A DNA stretch of 64,000 nt from Microdochium bolleyi (GCA_001566295.1 KQ964246.1:372001-436000), one strand, 5' to 3'; counted from the stretch's first letter, positions 1-13,588 are shown. The notes: generated by a model not told the origin, from the sequence alone. A program made the numbers and translations.

Positions 1-57
1 GGCGCCGGTATGTTACGCATTGTCCTTGTCCAGCATGCCGCTGCATTCAGCTAACCC

Positions 58-1096
58 ATGCAATCTCTCTCTGCAGCCCGAACCACACACATCCTCCCCA
101 CGACACAGCAGCAACGCCGGACGATCTGGACGCCATGGGGCAAGAGCAAGCCCAGCGCTGAGCAGGGCGCCGGCGCGGCCATCAGCCCTCTCGACAAGGC
201 CATCATGGACAAGCAGAAGGAGGCCAAGGCCGTCAGGCGCCTGCGCGACACCCAGCAGGGGCAGTCCATCTTCGACGACGAAACCACCGCCGACCCTTCC
301 TCAAAGGGCAGGGAATTGTCAGAAACATCCGCTGCCGGCTCAGGGAGCGCCGCAGGCATCCCCGAGGCCAGCACGCTGCGGGAGCACATGCTGCGCGCAA
401 CGGACCCGGACCCGCGGTGGCGCATCCGGTACCAGAAGCGCAAGGTCATGCAGTCCCTGAGGAGCGGCCGCGAGCCGACGCGCGAGGAGCTCATCCGCCA
501 GCGCGAGCGGCAGGTCGTGTCGCAGTCGACCCCGCTGCCCACGAGCACCAAGAAGCTCGTGATGCTGTCGCGGCAGATCGTGGGCAAGACGGTCGACGAG
601 GCCATCACGCAGATGAAGTTCAGCAAGAAGAAGGCCGCGCGCGAGGTCCGGTACGAGCTCGAGCGGGCCCGCGACCTGGCTGTCGTCGAGCGCGGCATGG
701 GCCTCGGCGCGCACAATGGCGAGGTCCTTGACAAGCCGCGGAAGATCAGGACCAAGGAAGGTCGTATTATCGAGGTCGCCGACCCGACGAGCATGTACGT
801 CGACGAGTCCTGGGTCGGCAAGGGCCCGTACCGCGGTGTCCGTATCCAGTACCACGCCAGGTCGCGCATGTCGGCCATGTGGAAGCCTACGACAAGTAAG
901 TCCTGAACTAGTGTCTTACAATATCGGGATATAGAACTAACCATCACTTCTCGCAGGGCTTTCCGTTGTCCTCAAGGAGGAGAAGACGAGGATACGGCAG
1001 CACGACGAGCGCGTCGAGAAGCAGGCCAAGGCAAAGCCCTGGGTGCACCTGCCCAACCGGCCCGTCACCGCCCAGCGGCCGTACTACACTTGGTAA
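58..1096 (+). CDS. mrpl22: Mitochondrial large ribosomal subunit protein uL22m (L22), possibly 5'-partial
   Basis: Component of the mitochondrial 54S subunit; uL22 lines the nascent-chain exit tunnel. Exons are 58..895 and 957..1096, with a GTAAG/TCGCAG intron of 61 bp, giving 325 aa. A basic, Ser/Thr-rich N-terminus looks like a mitochondrial presequence. The uL22 core lies at about residues 160-240 (VGKTVDEAITQMKFSKKKAA region), and the spliced C-terminus ends WVHLPNRPVTAQRPYYTW, typical of fungal mitochondrial L22. The start at 58 is uncertain: a branch-like gctaac at 47-52 and a ctctctgcag acceptor ending at 76 would fit an upstream intron, so the true first exon may lie beyond the left edge. 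Family assignment is firm; the 5' end is not. Confidence 0.88.
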
Positions 1097-3164
1097 AGTG
1101 GCTGCTGTTCAGGCGCTGGGTCTGTTGTCCGACTCCATGCATTGCAGCATCTCATGTCCAGCCACCACTGTAACATTCTGCCGATTGAAGCAACAAGTGC
1201 ATGACATACATGAGCTGGCTTCGGGGACAACGGGTGCGTCGAGAGCAGAGAGGGGTCATCACACTGGGTCTTTCATACTTCTGGGGTGATGAAGGCAGGA
1301 GGGAGACCTTGTACATATAGAGACTACATGTAAACGCCATCAGCAGTAGTAGCATCTGGCACGCAACCGTGGCGTCGATAGAACAGCCCCTGTTGTTTGG
1401 CCAGTAACCAATGTAAAACAGCATCAGGACCAATTCTCCAAGAAGACAAACAGTGCATGCCGAAAAGGGGCCATGGCAACCCAATGACCGCCCCTGCGCC
1501 CACGCCGAGAGAAGGGTATGTGTGCAACTTGCGGCCCTTGCAGATAATGCCTGCTTCGGGGCAGCAGGAATATCAGGACGGAGGTGGCCACGAATCGTAA
1601 AAGTACGGTGCTATGGCTGACATATTGGTGTGTATGTCCCCGTGCTCCCTCTATCTCTCTGTCTCCCTGTCCCTTTCCGCCTTCCGCCGTGCTCGGAGCA
1701 TTGATCCGCCCGAGCCGTAGATATATGTCTCTCCCAACCTGTAAGCACTACGATGAACAGAGCAGAACAGCAAAGGAAGCCATACATCTCACCGACAGTC
1801 GACCAAGTCCGGCCAAGGGCTTTCCCTCCTGGGTTCCCCCCCTCCCCCATCTCTGCGACCCTCAAGGCTCGCGGCAGCCAAAGTCACACACGGTCCCAAT
1901 GAACGCCGATAACGTGTACTACGACAACAACGACAGAGCACGCACAGAGCACCATGCACAAAACAAGTCTCTCTCTCTCTATGCCAGAAGTCTAACGACG
2001 CACGGGGAACTAATGCGTCATAACACAATGTGCTTACCTGCTCGGCCACGGACAGAAACAACGAGTCCTTTCATTTTCTCTTTCTTAAACATGATATCAT
2101 TATATTACACTACTCAGATAAAGAGTCTCATCCTATGCATAGCTACGGCGACGAGAGCAAACCCGCACGAGAAGCACTGGCTCGCAGAGGTGGCCCTGGC
2201 GGCGGAGGACTTACAGAGAGCAGAAGCAGCAGCTCCTTGTCCACCATCAAGGAGATGAGGCTTAACAGGTCACCACGGGCTATGTGCCTGCGAAAAGAAC
2301 ACCCACTTACCTGGTGCTTGTCATCGATGTCTGACATGAGTCCCCAGTCGAATGTTCGTTGCCACACAAGGCGTCACGATACATCTTTAGGCCGAGGGGC
2401 GTTCCGTGCAACCTCCGACCTATTGTGGCCATGATACGTCTCGGACATAGGACCTTTATAAGGAACTTACCGGGTGCTTGACCCAACGAGGGCCCAGCCT
2501 CGCTTATAAGCTTATGAGGTCGTGCGACGGTGAGGCTGAGCCTCGTCTCATCTTCCGGCGTTCATGTCATGTCGGTCGAGCGTGTCTCTCTTGCTTCAGC
2601 AGCGTTTCAACTTCGCGCGCGCAATCATCTTCTCTTCTTCATCTTCTGCTCTTCTGGTTCTGCTTCACTTCTTTCTCAATCTCAAAGACTACTCTTGCCA
2701 CCCACCACGCGCTTCTCCTCTCCTCAGCTCCGCCTCCACACCTCGCCTCATCAGCTGATCTTCGCCAGGCGGTCGCGCACAGCAGGGGCATATGTGCCAT
2801 GCACGCCGACCTCGAAGACCGATGGCGCTGTTGCTTGCCATGTAAAGTGTCCGTCGGAAAGGCATCAGAAGTAAGTCGTACCGAAAGTTCGGGGGAATAT
2901 GTAACCGTTGTGATCGTGGACGCCGTGAGTCGTGTGAAAACCAAAATCGTGACCAAAGTGAACTAGAGAACCGCACGTATGCAAGCGGATGTGCCGGTCG
3001 CTCAATGCGAGATGAGCTTCCTGGGGCGTGTTCTGAAAGACTGACAAAAGAAAGCCGGTTGATGAAGCAAAAAGCCACTGTGTTGAGTCGCGACCATGTG
3101 TTCGTACCGGTAGACATGCCCCTCAGGGCTTCACACCGTAAGAATCGAGGTCAAGAGTGACCCC
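1097..3164. other. Intergenic region without a recognised gene
   Basis: Holds the 3' flank of uL22m and the 3' flank of the convergent zinc-knuckle gene. A short TC run lies at 1968-1980, and a pyrimidine-rich tract at about 2625-2700 resembles a fungal promoter or 5' UTR. An open frame at 2478-2966 gives 162 aa of low-complexity, unrecognisable sequence. I see nothing else supportable. Confidence 0.6.
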
Positions 3165-3907
3165 TTACGAGATGGGGAGGACAGCCGGGGCGATGGGAGC
3201 AGGAGCGGCGGCAGCAGGGATCTCACCACCGACAGCAGGAGCTTCACCACCGGCAGCCTTCTGAGGGCAATCCCGAGAGATGTGACCGGCCTCGCCGCAC
3301 TGGTAGCAGGTCTTGCCAGCAGTGTTGAGAGGGCCACCATTGGGGGCAGTGCAGTCGCGCGAGATGTGGCCGAGCTTGCCGCAAGCGTAGCACTTCATGG
3401 CCTGGGCCTGGCAGTCGCGGGCAAAGTGGTTGGGGCCACCGCACTTGTAGCAAGTAGCAGGACGCGGGCCGCCGCCGAAGCCGCCACGGCCGCCGAAGCC
3501 ACCGAATCCACCACGAGGAGGAGGACCGCCACGGCCCATGTTGACGCCGGCGGGGTTCTGGCAGGAACGAGCCAAGTGACCGGGCTGGCCACAGTTGTAG
3601 CACCGGCCGTTGGGGCCGCCAGCACCAGTCAACCGGAGGGTAGGGCAGTCAGCCTGGACGTGGCCGAGGCCCTGGCAGTGGTAACACTGCTTGGCATCGG
3701 TAGAACGAGGCAGAGGGCACTGGTTGGACTCGTGGCCTGTGACGATTGTCGGTCAGTTTGATGGGCGGCCTGGGTCCAAGGAGTCGTCGCCGTTGACTTA
3801 CCAGGCTGCTTGCAGTTGTAGCAAAGACGCTCGGCAGAGGAGCAGACCTCGGCGTAGTGACCGACGTTGCCACACTTGTAGCACGCTCTGCGCGAGAGAG
3901 AAGACAT
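3165..3907 (-). CDS. gis2: CCHC zinc-knuckle nucleic-acid-binding protein, Gis2/Byr3/CNBP type
   Basis: Likely a cytoplasmic single-stranded nucleic-acid/mRNA-binding protein of the CNBP family, linked to translation and RNA granules in other fungi. Exons (minus strand) are 3802..3907 and 3165..3736, separated by a 65-bp GTAAGT...CACAG intron; total 225 aa. Seven CX2CX4HX4C knuckles are visible, starting with CYKCGNVGHYAEVC; the second is split by the intron exactly after its Gly. Knuckles 4 and 5 are separated by an RGG/GGF-rich linker (about residues 100-130), an RNA-binding and methylation-type segment. The C-terminus is Ala/Pro-rich. Seven knuckles match Gis2 and Byr3. The splice is forced because both sides of the knuckle must join. 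Confidence 0.92.
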
Positions 3908-6088
3908 TGTGGAATTTGTGCTGAACTGGGGACAGATGCATGTCAGTAATCGATCGTTACAGCAATGATTTGCATCCTCGCTCCCATGGACTGTCTCTGC
4001 GCATCTCTGTCTTTTGGCTTGGTGGTAGGCAGATTGGCAACGCAGTAGCTGTTCTGAACCCGTTCGGACATTTTTAATGATGTGATCGGCGAATAAGGAC
4101 GGCAGGCGGCATTTGGGTTGCAGGGGTTCATGTGCCGCCTAGGGTCCTGACAGTTTGTGTAACCCGAACTCCAGCACCGAATGCAGTCGTCGAAAGAGGG
4201 ATGTCGTCCGCTTACAGCGGTTTGTGAACAATCGCCCGAGTAATCACAATCAATCAATCGCCAGTTGATAGACGAGGAGTGGCGGTGGTTGCGCATGACT
4301 GGCGTGACACTTCGTGATGGCGGCGAAAACGGTGGCCGTGGAGTGATTGTGCCTGGGAGGTGGGAGGCGCCCGGCTGATATCAAGCTGGAATGCGCCATG
4401 GGGATGGGACTTCAGCCGTGTTGCTCGAGGTCTGTATACATCTTGTCTGCGACATTGCGTTTTGATGCTAGAGGCTGTATAGTTGCAAGGGCGCAGCGCA
4501 AGATCAATGCGCAAAGTCGAGGGGCCGGCGCAAAGGGGTTTCTAGGATGCGCAGGTGCTTCTCCAGCGATCATGCAAGCTCGACAATGGGCAGGCGAAGC
4601 ACCCGGGGGTGCCTTGTTTGATGCATGATTTGGCGGACGATGCGTCGACAAGCAGACGTCCACGAGAAAAGAAGATATGGTCGGGGAGCCAGAGAGAGTG
4701 CGTCCGAGACAGGAGCGTGCGCGACTTTGTCCACAACCAGCCGAGGTCGATGGCGGGGTGGCCCAGGAGCCGCGAGCACGCGAGACAGAGAAGTGCCAAG
4801 GGCAGCCGAGCGAATAGCAAGGCAGAGGGCAAGAACGGAAGGAGGGAAAACTCACAATTTGGGGGACCTTGGTGGCCTGGTTTATGCAAGTTTGACAGGA
4901 GGAACAACCTTGATGGCGTAGTCGACAGCAAAGTAGGATGCGGGAGGGGGGGAGGAAAGGTGCGTAAGATGGATCAGTGGGAGCCAGAAGAAATCTAGCG
5001 AGGGGGGAGGACGAGAAGGAGGGGGTGGGTTGGGTGTTGGAGCCGGCTCAGCCAAGGCAGGGACGCGCTCAGTCACCCGCAGGCCCTACGGAGTAGAGTG
5101 GGATTTGTGGGGGGCCAGCCCTGCAACAGGAAGTCAGCTGCGCCCGCTCCTGCAGCGGCCTCGACCAGGGAACTTGCTGCTATATCGGTCCTGCGATAAT
5201 ACAAGGGACAAACATCTAGGAACCCACTTGTGATCAAACAATCACAGCTTCATCCTCCCTTCCGCAGAGGCCTCGGCTTACTATGTGTCCTTGCTTTCTT
5301 CTTCTTGGCATTCGGATAGTAGATGCGGAATATGCTGGAAGCAGTTGGTTTGTCGTGCTCTAACAACACGAGACCTCGACCGGTTCCAGAATCTGAGATG
5401 TGATGTGGGACCGCGCAAGACGAGCGGAAAGTGACAAAGATTCGGGACATGTCCACTGCTGAAGGAATAACACATAGATTATGGACTACCACATGGAGAG
5501 AGACTTAAGGGTATCCCACACACCGATTGAGAAATGACCACGCCCCAGATAGACAAAGTCGGAACAAAAGCCAAAGAGTGAACCCAAAAACACAAACTCG
5601 GCTTTCCTGATATCCATCCTCGCCAAGAAATACATTTGTGATGACACAACCCGGATAACCCGCCACAGCCCTCATTGGCCCGCGCAATGACAACCAACGT
5701 CAATGATCGAGGTGAAAACAGGAATTCGAACAAAGGTGGAGACAAAGAGGGTTTTCCAAAAGGACAAATCCTCAGCGTATGCAAGCGACAGATGACCAAC
5801 GCCGATCTAGTAGATGAACAGTGAAAACAACAAGTGGTAGGTGGTGGTGGGGAGGATATTGTAAAAGTAGGCTTTTTGGGGTGGACGGTCGTATATGTAT
5901 GTGTGTGGTGTGAGTGTGTGTCCGTATCTCAGGTCTCTTGATCGCGTCATCGCCTCCCATATGATCGCAGGTCAAGACCGACATCGCCAAAGCAGCCGTA
6001 AACGCCGTTACATGCCCAACGCAAAACCCCACAACGTGCTAGAATCCAAAGAAGACGGGTTTGGGCAGAGCGAGAATCAGTCGAGCTT
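3908..6088. other. Intergenic region upstream of gis2 and downstream of somA
   Basis: About 2.2 kb. The part next to 3908 should carry the gis2 promoter and 5' UTR; the part next to 6088 the somA 3' UTR. Open frames here (for example 4412-4855 minus, 4555-4998 plus) overlap each other on both strands and show no recognisable domains. A TG/TATG-rich patch lies near 5893-5925. Confidence 0.55.
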
Positions 6089-8629
6089 CTAGTCCGCGCC
6101 GATCTCACTGGGCCCTTCCATCCCGAAAGCTGTTGGATCGAAGCCGAAGTTGGCTCCGTCGGCATCGTCATGCAGGAACGAGTCGAAGTCGAAATCCTGT
6201 AGCACGTTCTCGGACATTTGCGGGTTTGCGAAGTCCATGTTGAACCCGAGATTGGGATCATCCATGCTGAAGGCGCCCATCTGGTTGGGATCGGGCTGGG
6301 CAGCCGCCGCCGCAGCAGCGGGGGCCTGGGCAGCCGTTGTGGCCGGGGCCGCGTTCGGGCCCTTGGGGAACTGAGCATTCGCCGCTGGGGTAATAGGCGT
6401 GGCAGGGGTTGGTGGTTCCTGGTCCTGCGCGGCTTCTGACGCAGGCGTGGCACCTGTGTTTGCGTTGCCCTTTTTGTTCGCACCAGCCTGTGGAAAGTCG
6501 TGTTAGCAAGAGTGTCAGATATGGACGCTTTGTGGAGCTTACCTTGGCCTTGGCTTTGCTGTTGTCCTTCTTCTTGGGCGCAGCTTTGTTCGATTGCTGT
6601 GGTGTAGGAGGTGCGGCGTTGCCCTGCTGAGGGGAGGCTGTCGCACGGCCGCCGGCATTCGCATTTGCGGCAGCGCCTGTCGCCGGAGCGGAAGGCGGTG
6701 GCATAGCGCGTTGCTGCGGCGTGCCCTGGACCTGACCTTGGGGTGCCCCTGGTGCCATGCCATTGCCGTTGGGCTGTCCTTGCCACTGCATCTGGGGGTT
6801 CTGGCCACCTTGGCGCGCAGCAGCAGCTGCAGCAGCCATCTGAGGAGTCATCTGGCCGTTGAATCCAGGCTGGCCAGGGTGCGAGCTCGGTGGCCGCATG
6901 CCACCGTTCATCTGCACGTTGCCCATGTTGCCCTCCATACCATTCATGCCCTTGAAGAAATGAGGGGCCATGTTAGGGTCCATGTTGTTGGGCATGAAGT
7001 TCATCGGGTTCGGCGATCCTCTCGATTGGGCACCCTCAGGCAGGGGTGATGGGATGCCAGCCGAGTTCATCTGCGGCGTGCCACGCTTCATCTGTTCTGA
7101 TGGGTTTGGCGAGGCTCCAGAGCGGGCGGCTTGTGGTGAGGTATCCTGGAATCCCTGGCCGTTGGGTCCAGGCGCACCGGCAGGACCTGGCTGGCCGTCA
7201 GCGCGTGGCATGTTGCCCATGCTATCCTGCTCCTGTCTGGCCATCATCAGTCGCTTCTTATTCTGCTGCTCAAGCAACATCAACTGCATCTGATAGTCCT
7301 GAAGGGCATGGTTGCTTCCGCCCGCGCCCTGCACCTGACCAGGGGCACCCGGTCGCATGGCTGCGGGATTGCCCATCTCTCCAGGATGGTAGTATGCGTT
7401 CAGATTGGCGCCGTCGGGGCCTTGGGCCATCATGGGTGATCCTTGGCCTTGGGGCCCATTGGGGTTCGCCGCCTGCTTGTTCGGGATCTGCTGGCTATGA
7501 TGCTGTTGCAGGTTCTGAGAGTAAGCCTGGATGGATTTGGCCTGAGCATGCGGTGGCTGATTCTGGAATTGCTGGAACTGCTGAGGGGTCAACTGGCTTG
7601 GGTTGATGCCGTTGGTGAGGAGCATCTGTGAAGCCGCAGCCGCCTGAGCGCTGTTGGCAGGGCCATTGGGTACCTGCTGACCCGGCATGCCCTGTTGTGG
7701 TCGTTGGCCATTCTGCTGTTGCATCATGGCCACTTGTTGCGGGTTGAACGGCCCGGCGCCATCGAGTCGTGGCCGTTTGTTCGGCGATGGGGCGTTTTCA
7801 GCTGAGCCAGGAGAGCCCGGTCGCCTGTTGGCATCCATGTCAGTAGCGTTCTGCGCCATTTGGCCCTGCTTCTGGAGCATCTGCATCGCTTGCGGGCTAA
7901 GTGGTTGTTAGTATTCCCGTGCTGCGCACACCGCAAAGATAAACGACTCACTTGTTGGTGTTATTAGCCATGGCAGTCCGCGCGAGGTTAGGCTGCTTCA
8001 TCTGCATCCCATTTGGCATGTTGCGCATCATGGGATTCTGAGCGTTGAACATGGCGCCATCAGGCCGCATTGACCTGAGTAGTTCTTGCTGCTGATTCTG
8101 CCGGAAGCGGTTTTGTTGCTGAGTTAGCTTGAGTTAGCCATGGCTTATGGTAATCCTTTGTCGGACGACTCACCTGTGTGTGCTGAAGGTATTGGCCAAC
8201 AGCAGTGTTGGAGTGATTGCGTTTGGTGACCGCAACTTGCATATCCCAAAAGAGGCAGAACCACTCATACAAGAAGTTGTTGGAGGAGCTGGGCAGAGGG
8301 AGATCGCTCGGACGCTTCGAGTCAGCATCGTCCTTGCTGTCCGTGTCCATGCTGTCGTCGTTGACACCGTTGACGATGTTGCCATCGCCATCTCGGCGGG
8401 AGGAGTCCTTGAGCTTGATCTCGGTGTCGCTGTTGAGCAGGGTGCGCGCCGAGTCGTACATGCCCTGGGTGAGGAAGTACTCGTAGATGCATGTGTGAAG
8501 ATGAGCGCGCGTAGCCTGCGAGTTGTTCGTCATGGGCGTGGGCCCAGCACCTGCAGGCATCATGCCCATGGGACCACCAGCCGGTGCTCCAGCCATGGCG
8601 GCCATGTTGGCCATGTTGACGTTGTTCAT
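6089..8629 (-). CDS. somA: LisH-domain transcriptional regulator, SomA/Som1 (Flo8-like)
   Basis: Nuclear regulator that in Aspergillus (SomA) and Magnaporthe (Som1) acts downstream of cAMP/PKA, controlling adhesion, conidiation and virulence-related development. Exons (minus) are 8174..8629, 7952..8118, 6543..7896 and 6089..6487, with introns GTGAGT/CTCAG, GTGAGT/CTTAG and GTAAGC/CACAG; total 791 aa. After a Met/Gly-rich start, the LisH motif is at about residues 35-70 (HLHTCIYEYFLTQGMYDSAR), followed by the conserved SMDTDSKDD...KRPSDLP block and an EWFCLFWD motif. The middle is a long Gln/Asn/Pro/Gly/Met-rich low-complexity region, and the C-terminus is acidic and aromatic (DFDFDSFLHDD), a plausible activation segment. 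It has a very long gene-free upstream region. Assignment rests on the LisH plus WFCLFWD signature. Confidence 0.9.
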
Positions 8630-11600
8630 GTTCTGTCAGTGTGGCAGACAGACCGAGTCCGCCAAGCACTCGAAAAGGATGTTGCTATCGTTCTAGATGC
8701 CAATACGCATGTGAGTGCACAAAAGACAACCTGATGTTGAAGGCTGATGCTCGACAGTGTCTGAGCTCGCGAAGGGGCGGACGAGTCCGAGGTGGCAGGA
8801 GAGCCAGGCGTTAGCGACCGACGCGGTGCATGCGATTGCTGCGATTCACGCTATCGTCGAGGTGACGCGATGAGCAGACTGTAGAAGTCGAGCTGGTCAG
8901 TTTTGAGGATACTGGTTGAGTGAGGCCGGCGGTGTTGGATGGTGCAGAGTGGAAAATGTCGAGGACAAGGAAGGCGCGCGCGCGCGACGCCACTAGATGA
9001 CCGAGGAGCGACGGCTGCACACGAATGCGCGCGGACGATCCAGGAAAAAGAGACTCGCGATGCTCGTGATGACGACGAAGAAAAGAGAGGAGCGCGCATT
9101 GACTGGTTGATAGAGATGACGCCAATGCAAGAAGGGTCGAGGGCTGGGGAGCGCGATGGAAGAGGCGACGGGGATGTACGTGGAGTGGGCAAGCAACGCA
9201 GAAGGGGGCGGGAGAGACATACCAGACGGACTGCGGACAACGAAGAACCATCCGTATGAGGCAAAGGGCGTCAAGTGTTGCGCAACCACAATCGAAAGAC
9301 GCCACCGGGAGTCGAAGGGAAGAATGCACAGGGGCGTCGTTGCGCTTGTCGAGCGATGGAGTCGTCGAGCTGTAGAGAGAGTGCCTGATCGGCCGCGACC
9401 GAGATGTGAGGATTAGCAGCACCAGAGCGGACGGGGGGCGGACGGGGAAATGGGAGGGAAGGGTGGTTCTGGCGCTGGCGGCGGGCGACGGCGGTGGTGG
9501 TATGATTGATCTGGGTCGGATTGCGGACGACGGGGGGTCCAGGCGTGGAGCCCAGGTGGTGTGTGCTCGCGTCGGTTCTTTTCTCGCTCGACCAGGCTCA
9601 GGTGCCAGCTGGCGGACGTCTGGGAAGTCCTGGCGAAGATAGCCACACAGCTGGTCGAGGTGGGGCCTTATGCTGTCGACAGCTGGGCGGCTGGAGATGG
9701 GCCAGGCTCAACGATGGTCTGCTCCACTCGCAGCGGACATGGACTGGGGTATCGAAGATGAGCTTCAGGCCCAGCTTTGTTAAGCGCGCCTCGGTGGGTT
9801 GCGGAGAGAACTGGCAAGCGACCCAGTCCTTCGCTGATACCACTGACAGGCCTGTGGAGAGCAGTGCCTGTGGTAGTGTTGGACGAGACGTAAACGAGCT
9901 GAGCCTCCGTGGCCTGGCTGATTGATTTACAAGGGAAGATTCAGAGCCCAGGTCAGTGAAGAGCCGGAGCCGGCGTCAGAATGGGCAGCTGGATCTTTGC
10001 TTGCGGCAAGGTCGTGCTGGCTGAAGTACTGTCTATCTTGAGTGCTCGCGCAGCTGGATCAGGCGATTCGTAGCAACATGTCAAACTGGAGTATGGCTGG
10101 GAGAAGGGGGGTGAGGTGCAAGGCCTGTGAGGGCAGAGTCACGGCTCGTCCGGGAGACGTGGTGCAAACACTCCCACTAACACCTCCATGTCGGGGCGGC
10201 CAATGCGCTTCCAGGCAGCGCTTGTAGCATTTTCCATCAGTCACCAGTAACAGCTCTCACGTCGTGCGGCCTACATTAGGTAGACTTGCATCTGTAAGTA
10301 CAGAGTAGACATGTACTGCAGGTTGTCACCAGACTGCTCGGCAGGGTCTCATTGCGTGGCCCTTGACTGGAGCTACCAGCGCGGTGGGCGGGGGGTCTCA
10401 CGACGTAGCTCCAGTGATCGTCAGTCGAGACGTTGCAAGTGCCGGCAGATGTGCTAGACCACGTGGTGGTTGGCCCAAGGACGTGCCAACAACTGACGAT
10501 GGCAGGCCTTGACGAGAGACTGGGCCAAGCTGTCCCGCTGGAATGCAGAGCGGCGCCGATGGGACTGGGTGGCTCGCAATTTGTGCTCGCAACCGGAGAC
10601 GCGCTTTGCTGGTCGCGCGGGCTGCGGCAAGGACCGTGGACCCTGGCGGGCGATCTGGCAGTCACTAAGCTCAATGTTAGTGCGCACTTGCTGGCAAGGT
10701 GCAGCTGCGACCAGCAGCTGGCGTGGGGGACTGGGGTCGCGGCTTCTTCATCTGAGATTGTGGGAGCAGCCGCGCTTATTAGATAATCAACCCGCGATTT
10801 GGCAGCCGCCACGCGCAATCTAGGTGTGCCTTTGTCCCGGCAAACCACGCGTCGAAAAGACCTCAAGCCATGACAGACGACATGAGCCCGACGACTAAGG
10901 ATCCAAGACGAACAGGAAACGGCGCAACGGCGGCTCCATATGCTTAGAGACACTGTCGCTGGCACGGCTGACAAGCACTTCTTGCGCGCCGTGGGGCTGG
11001 CTAGACCCGGCAGTGACGTACAGAAGTGGGCTGTCGACATGAGCACAACCCAAACTTGAGTCTTGTCTTCCAAGGCTGCGGCGGGTGGGCGTGCAGCTTG
11101 GGCTGTTGTGAAGCCTTGGCCAGGGTTCTGGTCTGTCCTGTGCGTACTTCTGAGCACATGCCGCAGGTACCCCAAAGGACCCTTGTCGCCAACAATGCAC
11201 GGCGTCCGGCGAGTTTTGGCGTGCTGAAGAGCGAAGAGTGCGGACAGTGCGGCACCTGTCGCACCATGGCCGTCACGCCGCTGCGTATATGTCAGCACGG
11301 CCCCACCACCCTTCACCTCATGACAGTCTTGGCTCCCACCTCTTGCGACTCCAGTCAGTATCTCTCTAACATCTGCGCACGCTCGAGCAGTATTGCGACC
11401 GGCCTTGACCGTCACTCCCGAGGTCGGAATGATCCGTTGAAGCTTGAATACGCGTGTTGTAGAGCGCTCTCGCTCTTCCACGTCTTTTTTCTGTGTTGGC
11501 TGCTCAGTTGAGGTCATTCTGTAGGGAGTAGCGGCATGGTGGTTGGGCCCATGCACGATGCTGCAAGACGAGCTGCCGGGCTTGATGAGCGTCCGGCAAC

Positions 11601-13006
11601 CGTGATTGCGCTGTCGAATCAGGAGTCGCGATGGCCCGAGGGGGCATCGCCAGAGCCGTGGCCGAGACCGTCGATGGGTTACTCAAGGACTGAAAAGGGG
11701 TTCTCCGACTGATATGGACGGACGTCAAGGACTGTCGAGGTTCCTCGACGTGCCTGCTGGTGGCCGAGAGCAGGAGCGGCGAGGTGGATTGGATGCGGCT
11801 CAGCTGCGTGCCGCACCAGGCTAAGCAGACGTTGGGGAGCTAGGTCACGTCCGGGTGGGTTTGCGCATGGCAGTTGCCAGGTTTGGCTCGGGGGGCGAGG
11901 CCTGCCCAGGCGGTGTTGATCGTGCCATCCAGCGTGCAGGGTCGGGCGGCGCCCTCGGGACGCTGCGGCACTGCGGCTGAGCGCGTGTAATCGTTGCAGC
12001 CTGCCGAGCCTGCCTGCCAAACCCGCCTGGGGGCTTGTTAACGATTGCGGGACTGCCATTTCTCGACATCTCTCTTGTCGATTTTCTCCGATGTGTCGAG
12101 AGCCTCACGCCGAGGGAGTCAGCCATGCCGCCGTGCATGGTAAGCACCCGCGGGGGCACACGTGTGCATGTTGGTGGCTTATGGCTGCCAGCCAACTCAC
12201 CAGGCCCTTCTAGAACGTTTTGCAAGGGACGTGCCCATCATTCTTCCAGCATCAGTGTCTACAGCCGCCGCCCGCCCGCCACAGGGTCTCGCTGATCCTT
12301 GTCTGAGAGAACGCAGGCCGGCCAGCTTTACGACCAACAAAAAACAAAAAAAAGATGACCAACTTTGCCAGGGCTACCAAGGAAATACGTCAGCTTTTCC
12401 AGCCCTGGTGTGCTTAATCATCCGGTAGTTCATTCCACTCGTCGTTGACTTTTCGAAAGAGAGGGGGGTTTTCTGGGCACAGTAATCAATTCGCTGCGAT
12501 CCAACCACACGTGCATGAATAAGCCACTGCGAGCATAAAAGTGAGGGAGGCAAATTTCCCAAGGTGACCAAACAACACTACTGCACGAACGAAGTCTATT
12601 AATCTCTGGAATTCTGGTAAAATTATCCTCAATCACGAATGAAGTTACCATAGCGCCGGCTGCTGGCTGCACCAACCGTCGGGGAGATTACGATCCTTCC
12701 ACATATACCGGACCCTTGGGTCCCTCTGTCTATATCTGACTGGTGTTTGTTAACGGAAAAGCGTCTTCAGGGACACGGGGGGTGAAATTGGGAGTAATGA
12801 AGCCTCCCAACTCAATGCGGAGCCCCTTTTGGATCTCGAGACTGCCGTCGTATGATCATGGATCGCTGTGGAGAGCTCGTTCACCAGGTCTAGTTTCCAT
12901 CTTACTTTAGTTTATTTATGAGTAGTCGTGTTTTTCTACTAGACACACTACAACGTACAGGACACCTCAATTCCTCACCAAAAAAAAGCAACGAAAAAAT
13001 AATAAT

Positions 13007-13026
13007 AAAGAAAGAAAGAAAGAAAG
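13007..13026. repeat. (AAAG)5 microsatellite
   Basis: Five perfect tandem AAAG units directly after an AATAATAA run, in the AT-richer part of the somA upstream region. Confidence 0.9.
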
Positions 13027-13554
13027 AGGAAATTCGCCCCGAACGCCTGCTGCGCTACGGGTCTGGCCATGTGTACGCTTCAGTGGCGTCCGGACTAGTG
13101 ACATTGGCGGACTCGGACGCCTACGAAGCGTGTCCATGTACACGATTGTTTACGTCGTTGTGATATCCTCTCCAGGTCCGCGGTGTGGTATCACGGTTGC
13201 CAAGTCCTGTGGTAAGAAAGAAGCAGTATGCGAGCTGTCTTCTTAACCCTTAATGAATTGGCGATTTGTTCAGCACTGGGATCTGCTTCCGAGAAACACG
13301 AAATGATCCTGGAAGCGATTAGGAAGTTGCATACCAGTGTCAGAAAAAGAGAAACTAGACCTCGATAAGAAGACAGGACACAAAGCAAGTGAATGCCAGA
13401 CTGTGCATGCCGGGGGCCACAGTTCTTTCCTTCAAGTGACAACTCGACTCATTGCGGCATGGAAAGCTCCAGTGGCCAGGTCAATCCCACCAAACCTCTC
13501 CGTCGGCTTTGGCGCGATTCACACAAAGAGACGGATTTCAAGCTGATCCGATGT

Positions 13555-13588
13555 GTTTTGCAAGCCAAACAGTTTTGCAAGCCAAACA
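13555..13588. repeat. 17-bp tandem duplication
   Basis: Two head-to-tail copies of gttttgcaagccaaaca, identical and adjacent, in gene-free DNA. The unit contains an imperfect inverted symmetry (gttttg/caaaca). No function can be assigned. Confidence 0.9.

Noticed and set aside
2478..2966. 162-aa plus-strand open frame
   Set aside because: It crosses a pyrimidine-rich promoter-like tract; translation is Ser/Leu low-complexity without homology that I recognise.
10276..11556. 426-aa minus-strand open frame upstream of somA
   Set aside because: No recognisable domain, signal or repeat, Cys/Ser/Arg-rich, and similar open frames overlap it on the other strand. Not excluded as an orphan gene, but unsupported.
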